Positions 52,794 through 62,558 of a DNA stretch of 64,000 nt are shown here, piece after piece. The stretch's first letter is position 1, and each line of letters opens with the position of its first letter. The DNA is from CAITSH01 sp945892985 (GTDB taxonomy: Bacteria > Pseudomonadota > Gammaproteobacteria > Burkholderiales > SG8-39): assembly GCA_945892985.1 (NCBI GenBank), contig CAMDDU010000011.1:46693-110692 (forward strand), read 5' to 3'. The notes beneath the pieces are model-generated. The model saw nothing but the letters and a program-made list of their open reading frames with translations. It had not been told where the DNA came from and did no database searches. Made by a program: the position numbers and the translations under genes.

Positions 52794-54291
52794 GCCCAGC
52801 GCAGCAACCAAGGCGGCCCCGCGCAGGGGCACAGCCACGACCGCCACAAAACGCGCGCCGCTCACCCGGCTGATCGCACGATTCATCACCGGTCTCAGCT
52901 ACGACAAGATACCGCGGCGCATCCTCATCCCAATGCAGCAGTCGGTCCCCGACACGATAGGTTGCGCCCTGCTCGGTGCCAGCACCGACTTCGCGCAACT
53001 GGTCGGCGACTTCGTGTCCGATTGGGACAGCCGCGGCGAGGCCGCGATCTGGGGCACCTCACGCAGGGCAGCCATGCCCTTTGCCGCCATGGCGAACAGC
53101 GCCGCCTGCCATGCATGGGACTACGACGACACCCTGCTGCCGGCGGTGCTACACCCGGGCAGCGTCGCGCTGCCTACGGCTTTGGCGGTTGCCGAACGGC
53201 TGGGCGGAAAAATCAGCGGAAAAGACCTGCTGACCGCCCTTGCCGCCGGCTACGAAGTCGGTAACGTCATCGGCACGGCACTCGGCTCGAAGGCCTTTGC
53301 CTCCGGCGGTTTCTACAACTCGGTGCCGACGATTTTTGTCGCGCTTGCCACCGCCGCCAAGCTGATGCGCCTCAGTGAAGAACAGACCATGCGTGCCCTC
53401 GGCCTCGCCGCGTCGCAGGCAGGCGGGCTCTACAGCGCCACCCTTGCCAAGCGATTCAACGCGCCCAAGGCGGTACTCGGTGGCCTGTTTGCCGCCGAAC
53501 TTGCCCGCCGCGGATTGGAGGCATCGACCGACAGCATCGAAGCCGACTACTCGGGCTTCCTCGGCACTTTCAGCCGCGCGCCCGATTACGCCGCGATACC
53601 ACGCGACTTGGGACGCTGGCGTTTCGAGATTTACCACAAGTTCTATCCGTGCATACGCAGCAACCACCCCACCGTCGAAAACGTCCGCCTCATACTCGAT
53701 GAAAACCCGGCGGTACGCCCGGGGCAGATTCGAAAAATCGTTTCCCATGTTGACCAGTTGACCATCGATTACACGATGAAGACCACCGCCGGCGGGGCTG
53801 CCGGGGTGAAAACCGTCGGCAACGCACTAATCAGCCTTCACTACTGTGTCGCGGCCATGGTCATCGACGGTGAGCTGGGCTTGCGACAGTTCACCAGCGC
53901 CAAGGTAACGAACCGTTCCATCCAGGCGCTGATGAAGCGCATCGAGCTTCGCACCGACCCGGCAATCGACGCCCTGCCCGCCACCGATCGTTACCGCTGC
54001 ACCACCGAGATCCAACTCGATGACGGCAGGGTGTTAAAACGCGCCCTGGTCGGCCCAAAAGGCGATCCCAATAACCGCCTCACCGACACCGAGATGCAGA
54101 CCAAATTCGTATCCAACGCGGCGGGTATCATGCCGCGCAAGCGCGCCCTCGAACTGTATGCGGCGCTGTCGGGCATTGACGCCGCAAGCGACATTCGCGG
54201 CATCACGAAGCTGCTGCGCTCTGGACGCCGAACGCCGGGAAAGCGCACTATGGGAACCTCAACCACGACTCGAAGCCGGAGCGCCCGATGA
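52780..54291 (+). CDS. MmgE/PrpD family protein, copy 2
   Basis: 503 residues, with AGGAGG before the ATG inside the end of hyuB. An N-terminal basic extension of about 30 residues precedes the fold (MQQSVPDTIGCALLGASTDF, WDYDDTLLPAVLHPGSVALP, KRFNAPKAVLGGLFAAELAR, FYPCIRSNHPTVENVRLILD). The C-terminal 25 residues are Arg/Thr-rich and unlike the family. Probable dehydratase, isomerase or decarboxylase on a polycarboxylate. Overlaps the AtuA-type gene by 4 bases. Confidence 0.9.
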   Translation: MAPRKPSAATKAAPRRGTATTATKRAPLTRLIARFITGLSYDKIPRRILIPMQQSVPDTIGCALLGASTDFAQLVGDFVSDWDSRGEAAIWGTSRRAAMPFAAMANSAACHAWDYDDTLLPAVLHPGSVALPTALAVAERLGGKISGKDLLTALAAGYEVGNVIGTALGSKAFASGGFYNSVPTIFVALATAAKLMRLSEEQTMRALGLAASQAGGLYSATLAKRFNAPKAVLGGLFAAELARRGLEASTDSIEADYSGFLGTFSRAPDYAAIPRDLGRWRFEIYHKFYPCIRSNHPTVENVRLILDENPAVRPGQIRKIVSHVDQLTIDYTMKTTAGGAAGVKTVGNALISLHYCVAAMVIDGELGLRQFTSAKVTNRSIQALMKRIELRTDPAIDALPATDRYRCTTEIQLDDGRVLKRALVGPKGDPNNRLTDTEMQTKFVSNAAGIMPRKRALELYAALSGIDAASDIRGITKLLRSGRRTPGKRTMGTSTTTRSRSAR

Positions 54292-55667
54292 TCCGCATTT
54301 TCGCCCCCACCGGTTGCGTCGGTTTCGGTTTTTCCGACACATCCTTCGAAGCCGGCATGAAAGCCAGGCCGGAAATCATCGGCATTGACGCCGGCTCGTC
54401 CGACCCCGGCCCGGCCTACCTCGGTTCCGGAGAATGCTTTGTCGCCCGCGACGCCGTCGCCCGCGACCTCGACCGTATCCTGCCGGTGGCAAAAAAGGCG
54501 AATGTTCCCGTCCTGATCGGCACCGCTGGCGGCGCCGGCGGCAATCCGCACGTCGACTGGGCCCTCGACATTGTTCGCGACATCGCGCGCAACCGCGGCA
54601 TCAAGCTGCGCGTCGCGATCATCCGCTCGGAAATCAACCGTGAAACCCTGTTGTCCTCCTTTCGCAAAGGCGGCATCTCGCCGCTGAGTGGCGCCCCGGT
54701 GCTGAATGAAGAGGTGATCGAGCGCTCGACCCGCGTCGTCGGCATGATGGGCCTCGAGCCCTTCCAGGCCGCACTGCAGACCGGCGCAGACCTGGTGCTT
54801 GCCGGCCGTGCCTGCGATGCGTCCATTTTTGCCGCAGCACCGGTGGCCAAGGGAATTCCCCGTGGCATCGCCCTGCACGCGGCAAAAATCATCCAATGCG
54901 GCAACGGCGCGGTCGAGCGCCGCATCATTCCGGACGGCATGCTGGGCGACCTGAGTAATGAGGATTTCGTGCTGACGCCGCTGCTCGCCGAAACGCGCTG
55001 CACGCCGGAGAGCGTCATCTCCCACAGCCTCTACGAAAATCCCGACGCCTACCTCACTCCGGAGCCCGCCGGAGTGCTCGATGCCAGCAAGGCCTGGTAT
55101 CGCCAGGAACCCGACGGCGTGTCGGTGCGGGTTGGCGGCAGCGCCTTCCACACCTCGCCCCACTACACGGTAAGACTGGAAGGCGTCGAACTGGCGGGCC
55201 ACCGCTCGCTGGTGTTCGGCGCCATCCGCGACGTCGTCCTGCTGCGGCAGCTGCAGCCGTTCTGCGACGCCCTGAAACTAAAATGGAAGCGCCGCATCAG
55301 CGAGACCTTCACCGATGAGCGCACCGAGGATCAGGCCAATCCCACCCACATCCTGACGATCCGCCTCTACGGCGTGAACGCCGCGATGGGCGCACGCGAG
55401 CCCAATACCTTCAGCGGACACGAGGTGGGCATAGTGCTCGAAGCGGTCGCACGCACGCAGGAGCGCGCCCATACTCTGGTGGCCATCGGCCAGAACCTGA
55501 TTTTCCACGCGCCGGTGCAGGGATGGTCGGGGCAGGTCAGCAACATCGCCTTCCCCTACTCGCCGTCCATCCTCGACGCCGGGGCGGTCTACCGCTTTTC
55601 GATGAACCATGTGATGCGCCTGGACGATCCCTGCGCGCCCTTTCCCATCGAAGTCGTGCAACTCTGA
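54288..55667 (+). CDS. AtuA/DUF1446 family protein
   Basis: 459 residues. IFAPTGCVGFGFSDTSFEAG and IIGIDAGSSDPGPAYLGSGE at the N-terminus, GTAGGAGGNPHVDWALDIVR, and the GAREPNTFSGHEVGIVLEA C-terminal segment are family hallmarks. AtuA-type proteins occur in acyclic terpene and other carboxylic acid pathways, always near DUF4387, but their chemistry is not established. ATGA overlap with the PrpD gene upstream and 14 bases to the DUF4387 gene indicate a working unit. Confidence 0.88.
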   Translation: MIRIFAPTGCVGFGFSDTSFEAGMKARPEIIGIDAGSSDPGPAYLGSGECFVARDAVARDLDRILPVAKKANVPVLIGTAGGAGGNPHVDWALDIVRDIARNRGIKLRVAIIRSEINRETLLSSFRKGGISPLSGAPVLNEEVIERSTRVVGMMGLEPFQAALQTGADLVLAGRACDASIFAAAPVAKGIPRGIALHAAKIIQCGNGAVERRIIPDGMLGDLSNEDFVLTPLLAETRCTPESVISHSLYENPDAYLTPEPAGVLDASKAWYRQEPDGVSVRVGGSAFHTSPHYTVRLEGVELAGHRSLVFGAIRDVVLLRQLQPFCDALKLKWKRRISETFTDERTEDQANPTHILTIRLYGVNAAMGAREPNTFSGHEVGIVLEAVARTQERAHTLVAIGQNLIFHAPVQGWSGQVSNIAFPYSPSILDAGAVYRFSMNHVMRLDDPCAPFPIEVVQL

Positions 55668-55681
55668 CAAGGAAACCGACC

Positions 55682-56017
55682 ATGCCCCTGCTCTGTGACA
55701 TGACCAGCCTCGTTCGCAGCAAGAACGCCGGCCCCTTCCTGCTGACGCTCGACATCATTTTTCGCGATGCCGGCAGTTACGAAAGCGTGGTCCGCTCGGG
55801 GGCGCTGTCGGCCGAGAGCATCGCACGCATGTACAGCACACCCGTCGAAGACGTAAAGTTCTACCTGTGCCCGGAAATTCATGCGATCAAGGCAACCCTG
55901 CCGCGCGTCGTCGGTTCGGGCGACCCGCTGGACACCGATGTGTACGGCGCGCAGCAGGTGGGACCGCTGATGAATCTTGAAATCCTGCTGGATCAGGCGC
56001 CGGCAGGCCGTATCTGA
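55682..56017 (+). CDS. DUF4387 family protein (AtuA partner)
   Basis: 111 residues from the ATG at 55682 (AAGGAAA upstream). LLCDMTSLVRSKNAGPFLLT, LDIIFRDAGSYESVVRSGAL, FYLCPEIHAIKATLPR and GDPLDTDVYGAQQVGPLMNL match DUF4387 from end to end. This domain is fused to AtuA-type proteins in some organisms, so the two probably form a complex. No catalytic residues can be assigned. Confidence 0.87.
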   Translation: MPLLCDMTSLVRSKNAGPFLLTLDIIFRDAGSYESVVRSGALSAESIARMYSTPVEDVKFYLCPEIHAIKATLPRVVGSGDPLDTDVYGAQQVGPLMNLEILLDQAPAGRI

Positions 56018-56074
56018 AGGGCCGTCAAAAACGGCATTGTCGTCCAACCCGAAGTTGACTTACGGAGATGGGAA

Positions 56075-57085
56075 ATGAAATCAGTCCAGCGCTGTTTTTT
56101 TGCTGCATGCACGATAATACTTGCCGGTTTCACTCAGATGGCCGCCGCCGAAGTTACTCAAATTCGCATCGCGCGCCAGTTCGGCCTGGTTCACCTGCCG
56201 CTGATGATCATGGAAGACAAGAAGCTGATCGAGGCGGCCGGCGCCAAGCGCGGCCTGCCTGAACTGAAGGGCGTCTTCCACCAACTCGCCAGCACCGGCG
56301 GCATTAACGAAGCCCTGCTTGCAGGACAGCTCGACTTCGCCCCCAACGGTGGCCCGTCGCTGCTGACCATCTGGGACAAGACGCGCGGAACCAGCAACGA
56401 GGTGCGCGGCCTGATCGCGGTCAACGAGTTCGCGTTCTTCCTCAACGTCAACCGGCCCGACCTGAAGTCCATACGCGACCTCACCGACAAGGACCGCATT
56501 GTCGTGTCGGCGGCCAAGGTATCGGTGCCGGCCATTTTGCTGCAGATGGCCGCGCAAAAAGAATGGGGCAAGGAAAACTACGCCCGCCTCGACAAACTGA
56601 CGGTGTCGATGGCGCACCCGGACGGCATGGCCGCGCTGCTGTCCAAGCGCGAGGTCACGGCGCACTTCACCTCCCCGCCCTTCATGCACCAGGAACTCGA
56701 ATATCCGGGCATACGCAAGCTGCTCAGCTCGGAGGACATCCTCGGCGGCCCGACGGTGGGCACCATACTGTTCGGAACCGCCAAATTCGTCCAGGCAAAC
56801 CCGCTCGCGACCCAGTCGCTCGTCGATGCGGCGACCGAAGCGGTCAATTTCATCAACACCAACAAACGTGCGGCCGCGGAGGTCTACCTGCGCATGTCCA
56901 AGGACAAAAGCTCCATTGACGAAATCGTCCGCCAGATCAGCGACCCCAGCCTGACCTTTTCGGTGGTACCGCGTAATTTCATGACCTACGCGCGGTTCAT
57001 GCACAGCATCGGATCGATTAAAAACCTGCCCGCTTCCTGGAAAGAAACCTTCTTCCCCAACGTTCACGATCTTCCGGGCAGCTGA
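56075..57085 (+). CDS. ABC transporter substrate-binding protein, NitT/TauT family
   Basis: 336 residues with a Sec signal peptide (MKSVQRCFFAACTIILAGFT to MAAAE), mature start VTQIRIARQFGLVHLPLMIM, then LASTGGINEALLAGQLDFAP and AHFTSPPFMHQELEYPGIRK. It belongs with the ATPase and permease at 58457 and 59275 although an MmgE/PrpD gene lies between. GGAG precedes the ATG. Ligand unknown; probably the substrate opened by HyuAB. Confidence 0.9.
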   Translation: MKSVQRCFFAACTIILAGFTQMAAAEVTQIRIARQFGLVHLPLMIMEDKKLIEAAGAKRGLPELKGVFHQLASTGGINEALLAGQLDFAPNGGPSLLTIWDKTRGTSNEVRGLIAVNEFAFFLNVNRPDLKSIRDLTDKDRIVVSAAKVSVPAILLQMAAQKEWGKENYARLDKLTVSMAHPDGMAALLSKREVTAHFTSPPFMHQELEYPGIRKLLSSEDILGGPTVGTILFGTAKFVQANPLATQSLVDAATEAVNFINTNKRAAAEVYLRMSKDKSSIDEIVRQISDPSLTFSVVPRNFMTYARFMHSIGSIKNLPASWKETFFPNVHDLPGS

Positions 57086-57087
57086 CT

Positions 57088-58473
57088 ATGGCCGAGCAAT
57101 ACGCCGGCTTGAGCCGGGAACTTTGCGCCTCGGCTGCGCGCATCAGCTATGCCGACCTGCCGGTTGAGGTGACGGACCGCCTCAAGCTTTTCCTGATCGA
57201 CACCTTCGGCGTCATCCGCGGCGCCAGCGCCGCCCCCGGCCTGCACGCCCTCAACCGGCGCCTCTCCGGTTGGGAACGCGGCGGCAGCGCGAGCATGCTG
57301 CTTACGGACCACCGCCTGTCACCGCCCTCCGCGGCGCTCGCCAACGGCGCGGCAGCACACGCGCTCGACTTCGACGACCAGCACGACCCGGCCCGGGTCC
57401 ATACCAACTGCGTCATGCTGCCCGCGCTGCTGGCGACCGCCGAGGATATCGGTGCCGTCGACGGCGAGCGCTTCCTGGCCGCGCTTGCCGTCGGCGCCGA
57501 ACTACACGCGCGGCTCGGCCTCGCCTGCACCAACAGCCTCGGCTGGGGCTGGCATCCGACCATGGTGCTGGGCTCCCTCGCAGGCTCGATCGCCGCGGGA
57601 CGGCTGCTCGGCCTGGCCGGCGAAGGACTGGAGAACGCCCTCGGCATGGCCTTCCACCAGGCGAGCGGTTCGGCGCAGAGCATGCGCGACGGCGTGCTGT
57701 CAAAGCGCCTTGGTGCCGGTTTCGCCGCGCGGGCCGCGGTGCTCGGGGCCTTCCTGGCGGCGGATGGACTCACCGGCACCCGGCGAACACTCGAGGGCAG
57801 CGCCGGACTGATCAGCCTGTATGAGCGCGACACCTTCGACCTTGCGCAACTGATGGACGGCCTCGGCACGCAATGGCGCATTCTCGATTACAGCCTCAAG
57901 CCCTGGCCCTGCTGCCGGGCAACCCATACCGTCATCGGGCTGGGACTGCAGTTGCGCGCCGAAGGCGTGCGCCCGGAACAGATCGACGCGGTCGAAATCG
58001 GACTGGGAGAGTACAACTGGATCGCCGTGGGGGCGGCCTACCAACCGGAGCGCAAGGAGGTGGTGCACGCCCAATTCAGCGCTAATTACACCTTCTCCCG
58101 GGCTTTGTGCGACGGCAGGGTCGACTTCGACAGTTTCCTTCCCGCCGCGCTCGACGCGCCGGCGGTCACCGCGATCACCTCCCGCTGCACCTGCATCGCC
58201 GATGCGCGCATCGCGCCACCGGCGATCCATCCGGCCCACGTGCGCGTGACCTTGAAAAACGGCGAGGTGCGCGAGTTGTACTCCGCCACAATGAAGGGCA
58301 GCCCGGCCGCCCCGATGATGCGCGATGAAGTCACTGAAAAATACCGCGCGTGCCTGCGCAACGGATTACCGGCAAGCCGACCCGACGCTGGCGACAGCCT
58401 ACTCGCCGTAATCGACCGGCTGGAACAGTCGCGCGATACCGGAGGGGACTTGATCAATGCCTTCCCCCGATAA
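57088..58473 (+). CDS. MmgE/PrpD family protein, copy 3
   Basis: 461 residues beginning 2 bases after the receptor stop. FLIDTFGVIRGASAAPGLHA, ALDFDDQHDPARVHTNCVML, WGWHPTMVLGSLAGSIAAGR, HQASGSAQSMRDGVLSKRL and WPCCRATHTVIGLGLQL are family motifs. Markedly different from copy 2 in the same operon, so the two probably act at different steps. The ATPase gene overlaps its end by 17 bases. Confidence 0.9.
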   Translation: MAEQYAGLSRELCASAARISYADLPVEVTDRLKLFLIDTFGVIRGASAAPGLHALNRRLSGWERGGSASMLLTDHRLSPPSAALANGAAAHALDFDDQHDPARVHTNCVMLPALLATAEDIGAVDGERFLAALAVGAELHARLGLACTNSLGWGWHPTMVLGSLAGSIAAGRLLGLAGEGLENALGMAFHQASGSAQSMRDGVLSKRLGAGFAARAAVLGAFLAADGLTGTRRTLEGSAGLISLYERDTFDLAQLMDGLGTQWRILDYSLKPWPCCRATHTVIGLGLQLRAEGVRPEQIDAVEIGLGEYNWIAVGAAYQPERKEVVHAQFSANYTFSRALCDGRVDFDSFLPAALDAPAVTAITSRCTCIADARIAPPAIHPAHVRVTLKNGEVRELYSATMKGSPAAPMMRDEVTEKYRACLRNGLPASRPDAGDSLLAVIDRLEQSRDTGGDLINAFPR

Positions 58474-59272
58474 GTCCGGCCCGACACGCGCCATGACTGA
58501 GCCGGGCACGCCGCTGCTTTCAGTCCGCAACCTGAGCCTGCAGTACAAGACCCGGGAGCATCTTGTCACCGCGACCTACCGGGTGAGTTTCGACGTCTAC
58601 GGTTCTGACCGTTTCGTGCTGCTCGGGCCTTCCGGCTGCGGCAAGTCGAGCCTGCTCAAGGCCGTCGGCGGCTATCTGCCGCCCGTCGAGGGCGAAATCC
58701 TGCTCAAAGGCCGCGCCGTCAGCAAGCCCGGACCGGACCGAATGATGGTGTTCCAGGAGTTCGACCAGTTGCTGCCTTGGAAGACCGTCAAGGAGAACGT
58801 CATGTTTCCGCTGATGGCGGGGCGAAAACTGGTAAGGCGCGAGGCCGAGGAAAAAGCCCTCGAATACATCGCCAAAGTGAACCTGACCGGGTTTTGCGAC
58901 AGCTTTCCGCACACGCTCTCCGGCGGCATGAAACAGCGCGTCGCCATCGCCCGCGGCATGGCCATGGAACCGGACATCCTGCTAATGGACGAGCCGTTTG
59001 CCGCACTCGATGCACTCACCCGCCGCAAAATGCAGGACGAACTGATGATGCTGTGGGAGGACACGCGCTTCACCGTCCTGTTCGTCACCCATTCCATCGC
59101 CGAGGCGGTGCGCATAGGCAGCCGCATCCTGCTGCTCACACCGCACCCGGGCCAGGTCAAGGCTGAATTGAACAGCCTGCCGGAAAACGCGTCCGCGGCT
59201 GACGAGGCCGCGCTCGAGCGCAGCATTCACGACATGCTATTCACTGACCCCACGGGGAAGAAGGCGGACTGA
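58457..59272 (+). CDS. ABC transporter ATP-binding protein, NitT/TauT family
   Basis: 271 residues. The ATG at 58457 has GGAGGGG 9-10 bases upstream and was preferred to an ATG 12 codons on. Walker A GPSGCGKSS, Q-loop VFQEFDQLLPW, signature LSGGMKQRV, Walker B ILLMDEPFAALD, and VTHSIAEA. It drives the permease gene that starts 2 bases after its stop. Confidence 0.94.
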   Translation: MPSPDKSGPTRAMTEPGTPLLSVRNLSLQYKTREHLVTATYRVSFDVYGSDRFVLLGPSGCGKSSLLKAVGGYLPPVEGEILLKGRAVSKPGPDRMMVFQEFDQLLPWKTVKENVMFPLMAGRKLVRREAEEKALEYIAKVNLTGFCDSFPHTLSGGMKQRVAIARGMAMEPDILLMDEPFAALDALTRRKMQDELMMLWEDTRFTVLFVTHSIAEAVRIGSRILLLTPHPGQVKAELNSLPENASAADEAALERSIHDMLFTDPTGKKAD

Positions 59273-59274
59273 AC

Positions 59275-60171
59275 ATGGCCAAGCCGACGGACCACACCAC
59301 ATCCGGGCGGCAAACCACCCGGCGCGCCGAAATCATTCGCCAACCCCTTCCCGCGGACGCCTTCGGCGTGGTGCAAAAGCCGCTGACACAATGGGAACGC
59401 CTCGCGGGCAACGGCATGCTGCGCAAGGCGCTGGTGCTGCTCGTGCTGGTCGCCATCTGGGAGATCTACGGCCACTGGCTCGACAACCCGCTGCTGTTCC
59501 CGCCCTTTTCCGCGGCAATCATCGCCCTCGGCAACGCCATCCTGTCGGGGGAAATTCTCATTAAAGGCTTCACCTCCCTGCGCATCCTGCTGGTCGGCTA
59601 CGCCATCGGCGTCATCGGTGCCGCGCTGCTCACCTTTCTTGCCATCTCGTCGCGCGTGGGCAATGACCTGCTCGAACTGCTGACCGCGATGTTCAACCCG
59701 CTGCCGGCGATTGCCCTGCTGCCGCTGTCCCTGATCTGGTTCGGCCTCGGACCGGGCAGCATCATCTTCGTGACGGTCCACTCGGTCATCTGGGCGGTCG
59801 CCCTCAACACGCACTCGGGATTCCTCAGCGTTTCGACCACCCTGCGCATGGTCGGGCGCAACTATGGCCTGGGCGGCTTGCGCTACGCCGGGGCCATCCT
59901 GATACCAGCCGCGGCACCGGCCATACTCACCGGCCTCAAGATAGGCTGGGCCTTCGCGTGGCGCACGCTGATTGCGGCCGAACTGGTCTTCGGCGTCTCC
60001 GCCGGATCGGGCGGACTGGGCTGGTTCATATTCGAGAACAAAAACATGATGGACATCCCCAATGTCTTCGCCGGCCTGCTCACTGTCATTCTGATCGGCC
60101 TATTTGTTGAAAACGTTGTGTTTCGCGTAATCGAACGTAACACTGTACGACGCTGGGGAATGCAAACCTGA
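59275..60171 (+). CDS. ABC transporter permease, NitT/TauT family
   Basis: 298 residues with about six membrane helices after a 45-residue cytoplasmic N-terminus. LLPLSLIWFGLGPGSIIFVT and the EAA-type loop around VGRNYGLGGLRYAGAILIPA mark the SsuC/TauC fold. With the receptor (56075) and ATPase (58457) it makes a complete importer. Followed by a 94-base gap and a Bug gene. Confidence 0.92.
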   Translation: MAKPTDHTTSGRQTTRRAEIIRQPLPADAFGVVQKPLTQWERLAGNGMLRKALVLLVLVAIWEIYGHWLDNPLLFPPFSAAIIALGNAILSGEILIKGFTSLRILLVGYAIGVIGAALLTFLAISSRVGNDLLELLTAMFNPLPAIALLPLSLIWFGLGPGSIIFVTVHSVIWAVALNTHSGFLSVSTTLRMVGRNYGLGGLRYAGAILIPAAAPAILTGLKIGWAFAWRTLIAAELVFGVSAGSGGLGWFIFENKNMMDIPNVFAGLLTVILIGLFVENVVFRVIERNTVRRWGMQT

Positions 60172-60265
60172 GTCTCAATGCAAGCCACGAGACAAATCCG
60201 GACGACATATCCGTGCGACCGGCAACGCGTTTTTAAAACATCAAACCAACGCAAAAGGCCTTCCG

Positions 60266-61246
60266 ATGAAAAATCTCATTATTCGTTTTGCCGCTGCCGT
60301 TTTGCTATGCGCCGGCACATTTGGCAGCATGCCGGCCAGTTCAGCTGACACCTACCCCTCGCGTCCGATAAAACTAATTATTCCCTTCCCGCCGGGTGGA
60401 GGATCTGACGTCGTAGGCCGGGTGCTTGGTCAGTGGTTGAGCACCAGCATGGGTCAGCAGGTCGTCGTCGAAAATCGCGTTGGGGCAAGTGGCACCATCG
60501 GCACCGCTATGATCGCCAAAGCCGCGCCTGACGGCTACACCATAGGGTTGATCATCAGCAACCACTTCGTCAATCCTGCGCTGTTTAAGAAACTGCCCTA
60601 CGATTCAGTCAAGGACTTTGCACCAATCATGCTGATTGCGAACGGCCTGTTCGCCTTGGTTGTGCACCCTTCGGTCCCGGTCAAATCCATGCAGGAACTC
60701 ATCGCGCTGGCCAAAGCCCAGCCCGGAAAATTAAACATCGGTATCGCCTCTACCGGAACAATTGGCCATCTCGCGTACGAGCAGCTCAAAGCACAGCACA
60801 AAGTCGAGTTCACTCCGGTACTTTACAAGGGCGCCGGTCCGGCGGTGGCCGATCTGCTAGGCGGCCATACGCAGGTCATGTTTTCAAGCTATCCGTCCGT
60901 CCAGCAATACATTCAGTCCGGCCGCCTGCGCGCGCTCGCTGTCACCAGCGAAAAACGCTCTGCGGTTGCACCGGAAATCCCCACCGCCGTCGAAGCAGGC
61001 GCGGCAGGACTGATCCTGAACGACTGGTGGGGGCTGGTTGCACCGGCGGGAACGGACAAGGCAATCATCGCCCGCCTACATGACGAGTTGGCCAAGGCGC
61101 TGGCCTCGCCAGAAGTCATGAAACGCTTGCGGGAAGTAGGTGCGGAAATTGTCGCCAACACGCCGGATGAATTTGCCGCCTCCATCCCGTCTGGCATAGC
61201 AAAATGGAGCAAGGTTATCCGCGATGCCGGGATAGAGGCTGAATGA
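60266..61246 (+). CDS. Bug family (TctC-type) periplasmic receptor
   Basis: 326 residues: signal peptide MKNLIIRFAAAVLLCAGTFG to PASSA, then DTYPSRPIKLIIPFPPGGGS, VENRVGASGTIGTAMIAKAA, IGIASTGTIGHLAYEQLKAQ and LYKGAGPAVADLLGGHTQV. Slightly more A/T-rich than its neighbours. Seventh Bug gene of the window, again without TctA/TctB. It may offer a second uptake route for the operon's substrate. Confidence 0.93.
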   Translation: MKNLIIRFAAAVLLCAGTFGSMPASSADTYPSRPIKLIIPFPPGGGSDVVGRVLGQWLSTSMGQQVVVENRVGASGTIGTAMIAKAAPDGYTIGLIISNHFVNPALFKKLPYDSVKDFAPIMLIANGLFALVVHPSVPVKSMQELIALAKAQPGKLNIGIASTGTIGHLAYEQLKAQHKVEFTPVLYKGAGPAVADLLGGHTQVMFSSYPSVQQYIQSGRLRALAVTSEKRSAVAPEIPTAVEAGAAGLILNDWWGLVAPAGTDKAIIARLHDELAKALASPEVMKRLREVGAEIVANTPDEFAASIPSGIAKWSKVIRDAGIEAE

Positions 61247-61324
61247 CAACGTGGCCGTCATAACAGATGTCTGCATGTGACTCGACCGACTTACCAATGC
61301 CCATTCCCGCTGAGGCCCTCCATC

Positions 61325-61909
61325 ATGAGCCAACCCGCCACCTCCCGTCCCACAAAGGCCAAAGCCGGAAAACTGACTGACTCCGCCGGATCTACCCCTT
61401 TCGGCCAAGTCTCCTTTTCCAGCAATATGCTGTACTGGACGCGTCTGCTAGAAACCTCTTACAACCGCGCATTCGTCGCCGAGGTTCCCAAATCCATATC
61501 TGTTTCAGTCTGGCGGGTGCTGGCCTGGCTGTCGGAAAAAAAGACTTTAACTGTAGGTGAACTCTCGCTGCATACGCATATGGAACGCACGACCCTGAGC
61601 CGACTGCTTGATCGAATGGCGAAACAAGGTCTGATCGAGCGCACATCCAACCGCGGAGATCGGCGCATTAGCATGACGCGAATTGCCACGAAGGGACGAC
61701 GTGCTTTTGCCCAGATGCAACCGCTGCGTGACGCTATTTACGAAAAAGCGATCCGTAACATAAATACCGCCGAAATCGAAACGGCACGTCGTGTAGTCGT
61801 ACGCATGGTGATGAATCTAAGCGCTACGGATACTGGCGACGTTACACGAGTCGCGGCAAAAGCGTCCGCAACAACCAGGCCCCTCGCCAGGCAAAAACAC
61901 TTCCGCTAA
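61325..61909 (+). CDS. MarR family transcriptional regulator
   Basis: 194 residues from the ATG at 61325. The winged helix lies at about 60-130: LTVGELSLHTHMERTTLSRL, LDRMAKQGLIERTSNRGDRR and ISMTRIATKGRRAF. N- and C-terminal extensions are longer than in most MarR proteins. As the last gene of the run it is a candidate regulator of the hyuA operon through the repeat at 49006. The ribosome site (GAGG) is weak. Confidence 0.88.
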   Translation: MSQPATSRPTKAKAGKLTDSAGSTPFGQVSFSSNMLYWTRLLETSYNRAFVAEVPKSISVSVWRVLAWLSEKKTLTVGELSLHTHMERTTLSRLLDRMAKQGLIERTSNRGDRRISMTRIATKGRRAFAQMQPLRDAIYEKAIRNINTAEIETARRVVVRMVMNLSATDTGDVTRVAAKASATTRPLARQKHFR

Positions 61910-62345
61910 CCACGATCGGGACCGCGCATCTGCGGCTAATAACGCCGAGCGCGGACTATCGCACACTGTTTGCGCGGAAATCGCAGCAATATGGCTGAAA
62001 ATCCTCGCCAACATTGGTTTTCCGGCCATCGCTCCATTGTGGGCGGAGTGTTTGGGCATTCCCTAAACAAGGGGACAAGCACCCTTGTATATCCCCCACT
62101 CCAGAAGGAAGTTTGGCCGGGTGTTTTCATTTGTCGGACTTGATCGGTGCTTCCTTAGCCGATTCGAACTTTTCTCCACCGCGCACGCTATAGCGTCCCC
62201 CACAGCCCACTTCCCCGCCGACGTCTACACCAAACCGGAGCCAGTCTTTTTACCCGTCTATTTAGCTGTTTGCGGGTGCGCTCAGGGGCAAAAGCGGTTA
62301 CTCTCGGGCTGTTAACATCCGCAACTCGTCAAAAGGACCTACAAA
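61910..62345. other. Intergenic region with one short hairpin
   Basis: 436 bases with no convincing gene. At 62067-62088 ACAAGGG and CCCTTGT form a 7-base inverted repeat with an 8-base loop, not followed by a T tract. A frame of 76 codons here lacks a ribosome site and any family resemblance. Confidence 0.5.
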
Positions 62346-62519
62346 TTGGCCAAGCCCAACTACGATTTCGCCAAACGCCAGAGAGAAATGGCCAAGAAGG
62401 CCAAGAAGGAAGAAAAACTGCGCAAAAAACAGGGCTCCGCGGACGAAGCACTCGCCGACGATGCCCCCACCGGAGAGGCCGCACCTCCAACGGCCGGCGA
62501 AACCAAACCCGCCGTCTGA
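62346..62519 (+). CDS. Small lysine-rich conserved protein (MAKPNY type)
   Basis: 57 residues with TTG start and AAAGGA 7 bases upstream. It begins MAKPNYDFAKRQREMAKKAK, then a charged KKEEKLRKKQ helix and an acidic, Pro/Ala-rich tail. Small proteins with this beginning are widespread in betaproteobacteria; their function is unknown to me. Strongly basic N-terminal half, no signal or membrane segment. A strong hairpin terminator follows at 62559, which supports a real transcript. Confidence 0.75.
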   Translation: MAKPNYDFAKRQREMAKKAKKEEKLRKKQGSADEALADDAPTGEAAPPTAGETKPAV

Positions 62520-62558
62520 TCAGCCCCGAGGGGCGCACATATCGCCCCCGCAATATGC

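Noticed and set aside
62085..62315. A 76-codon frame before the small lysine-rich gene
   Set aside because: No ribosome site, no ATG, and no resemblance to a known family.
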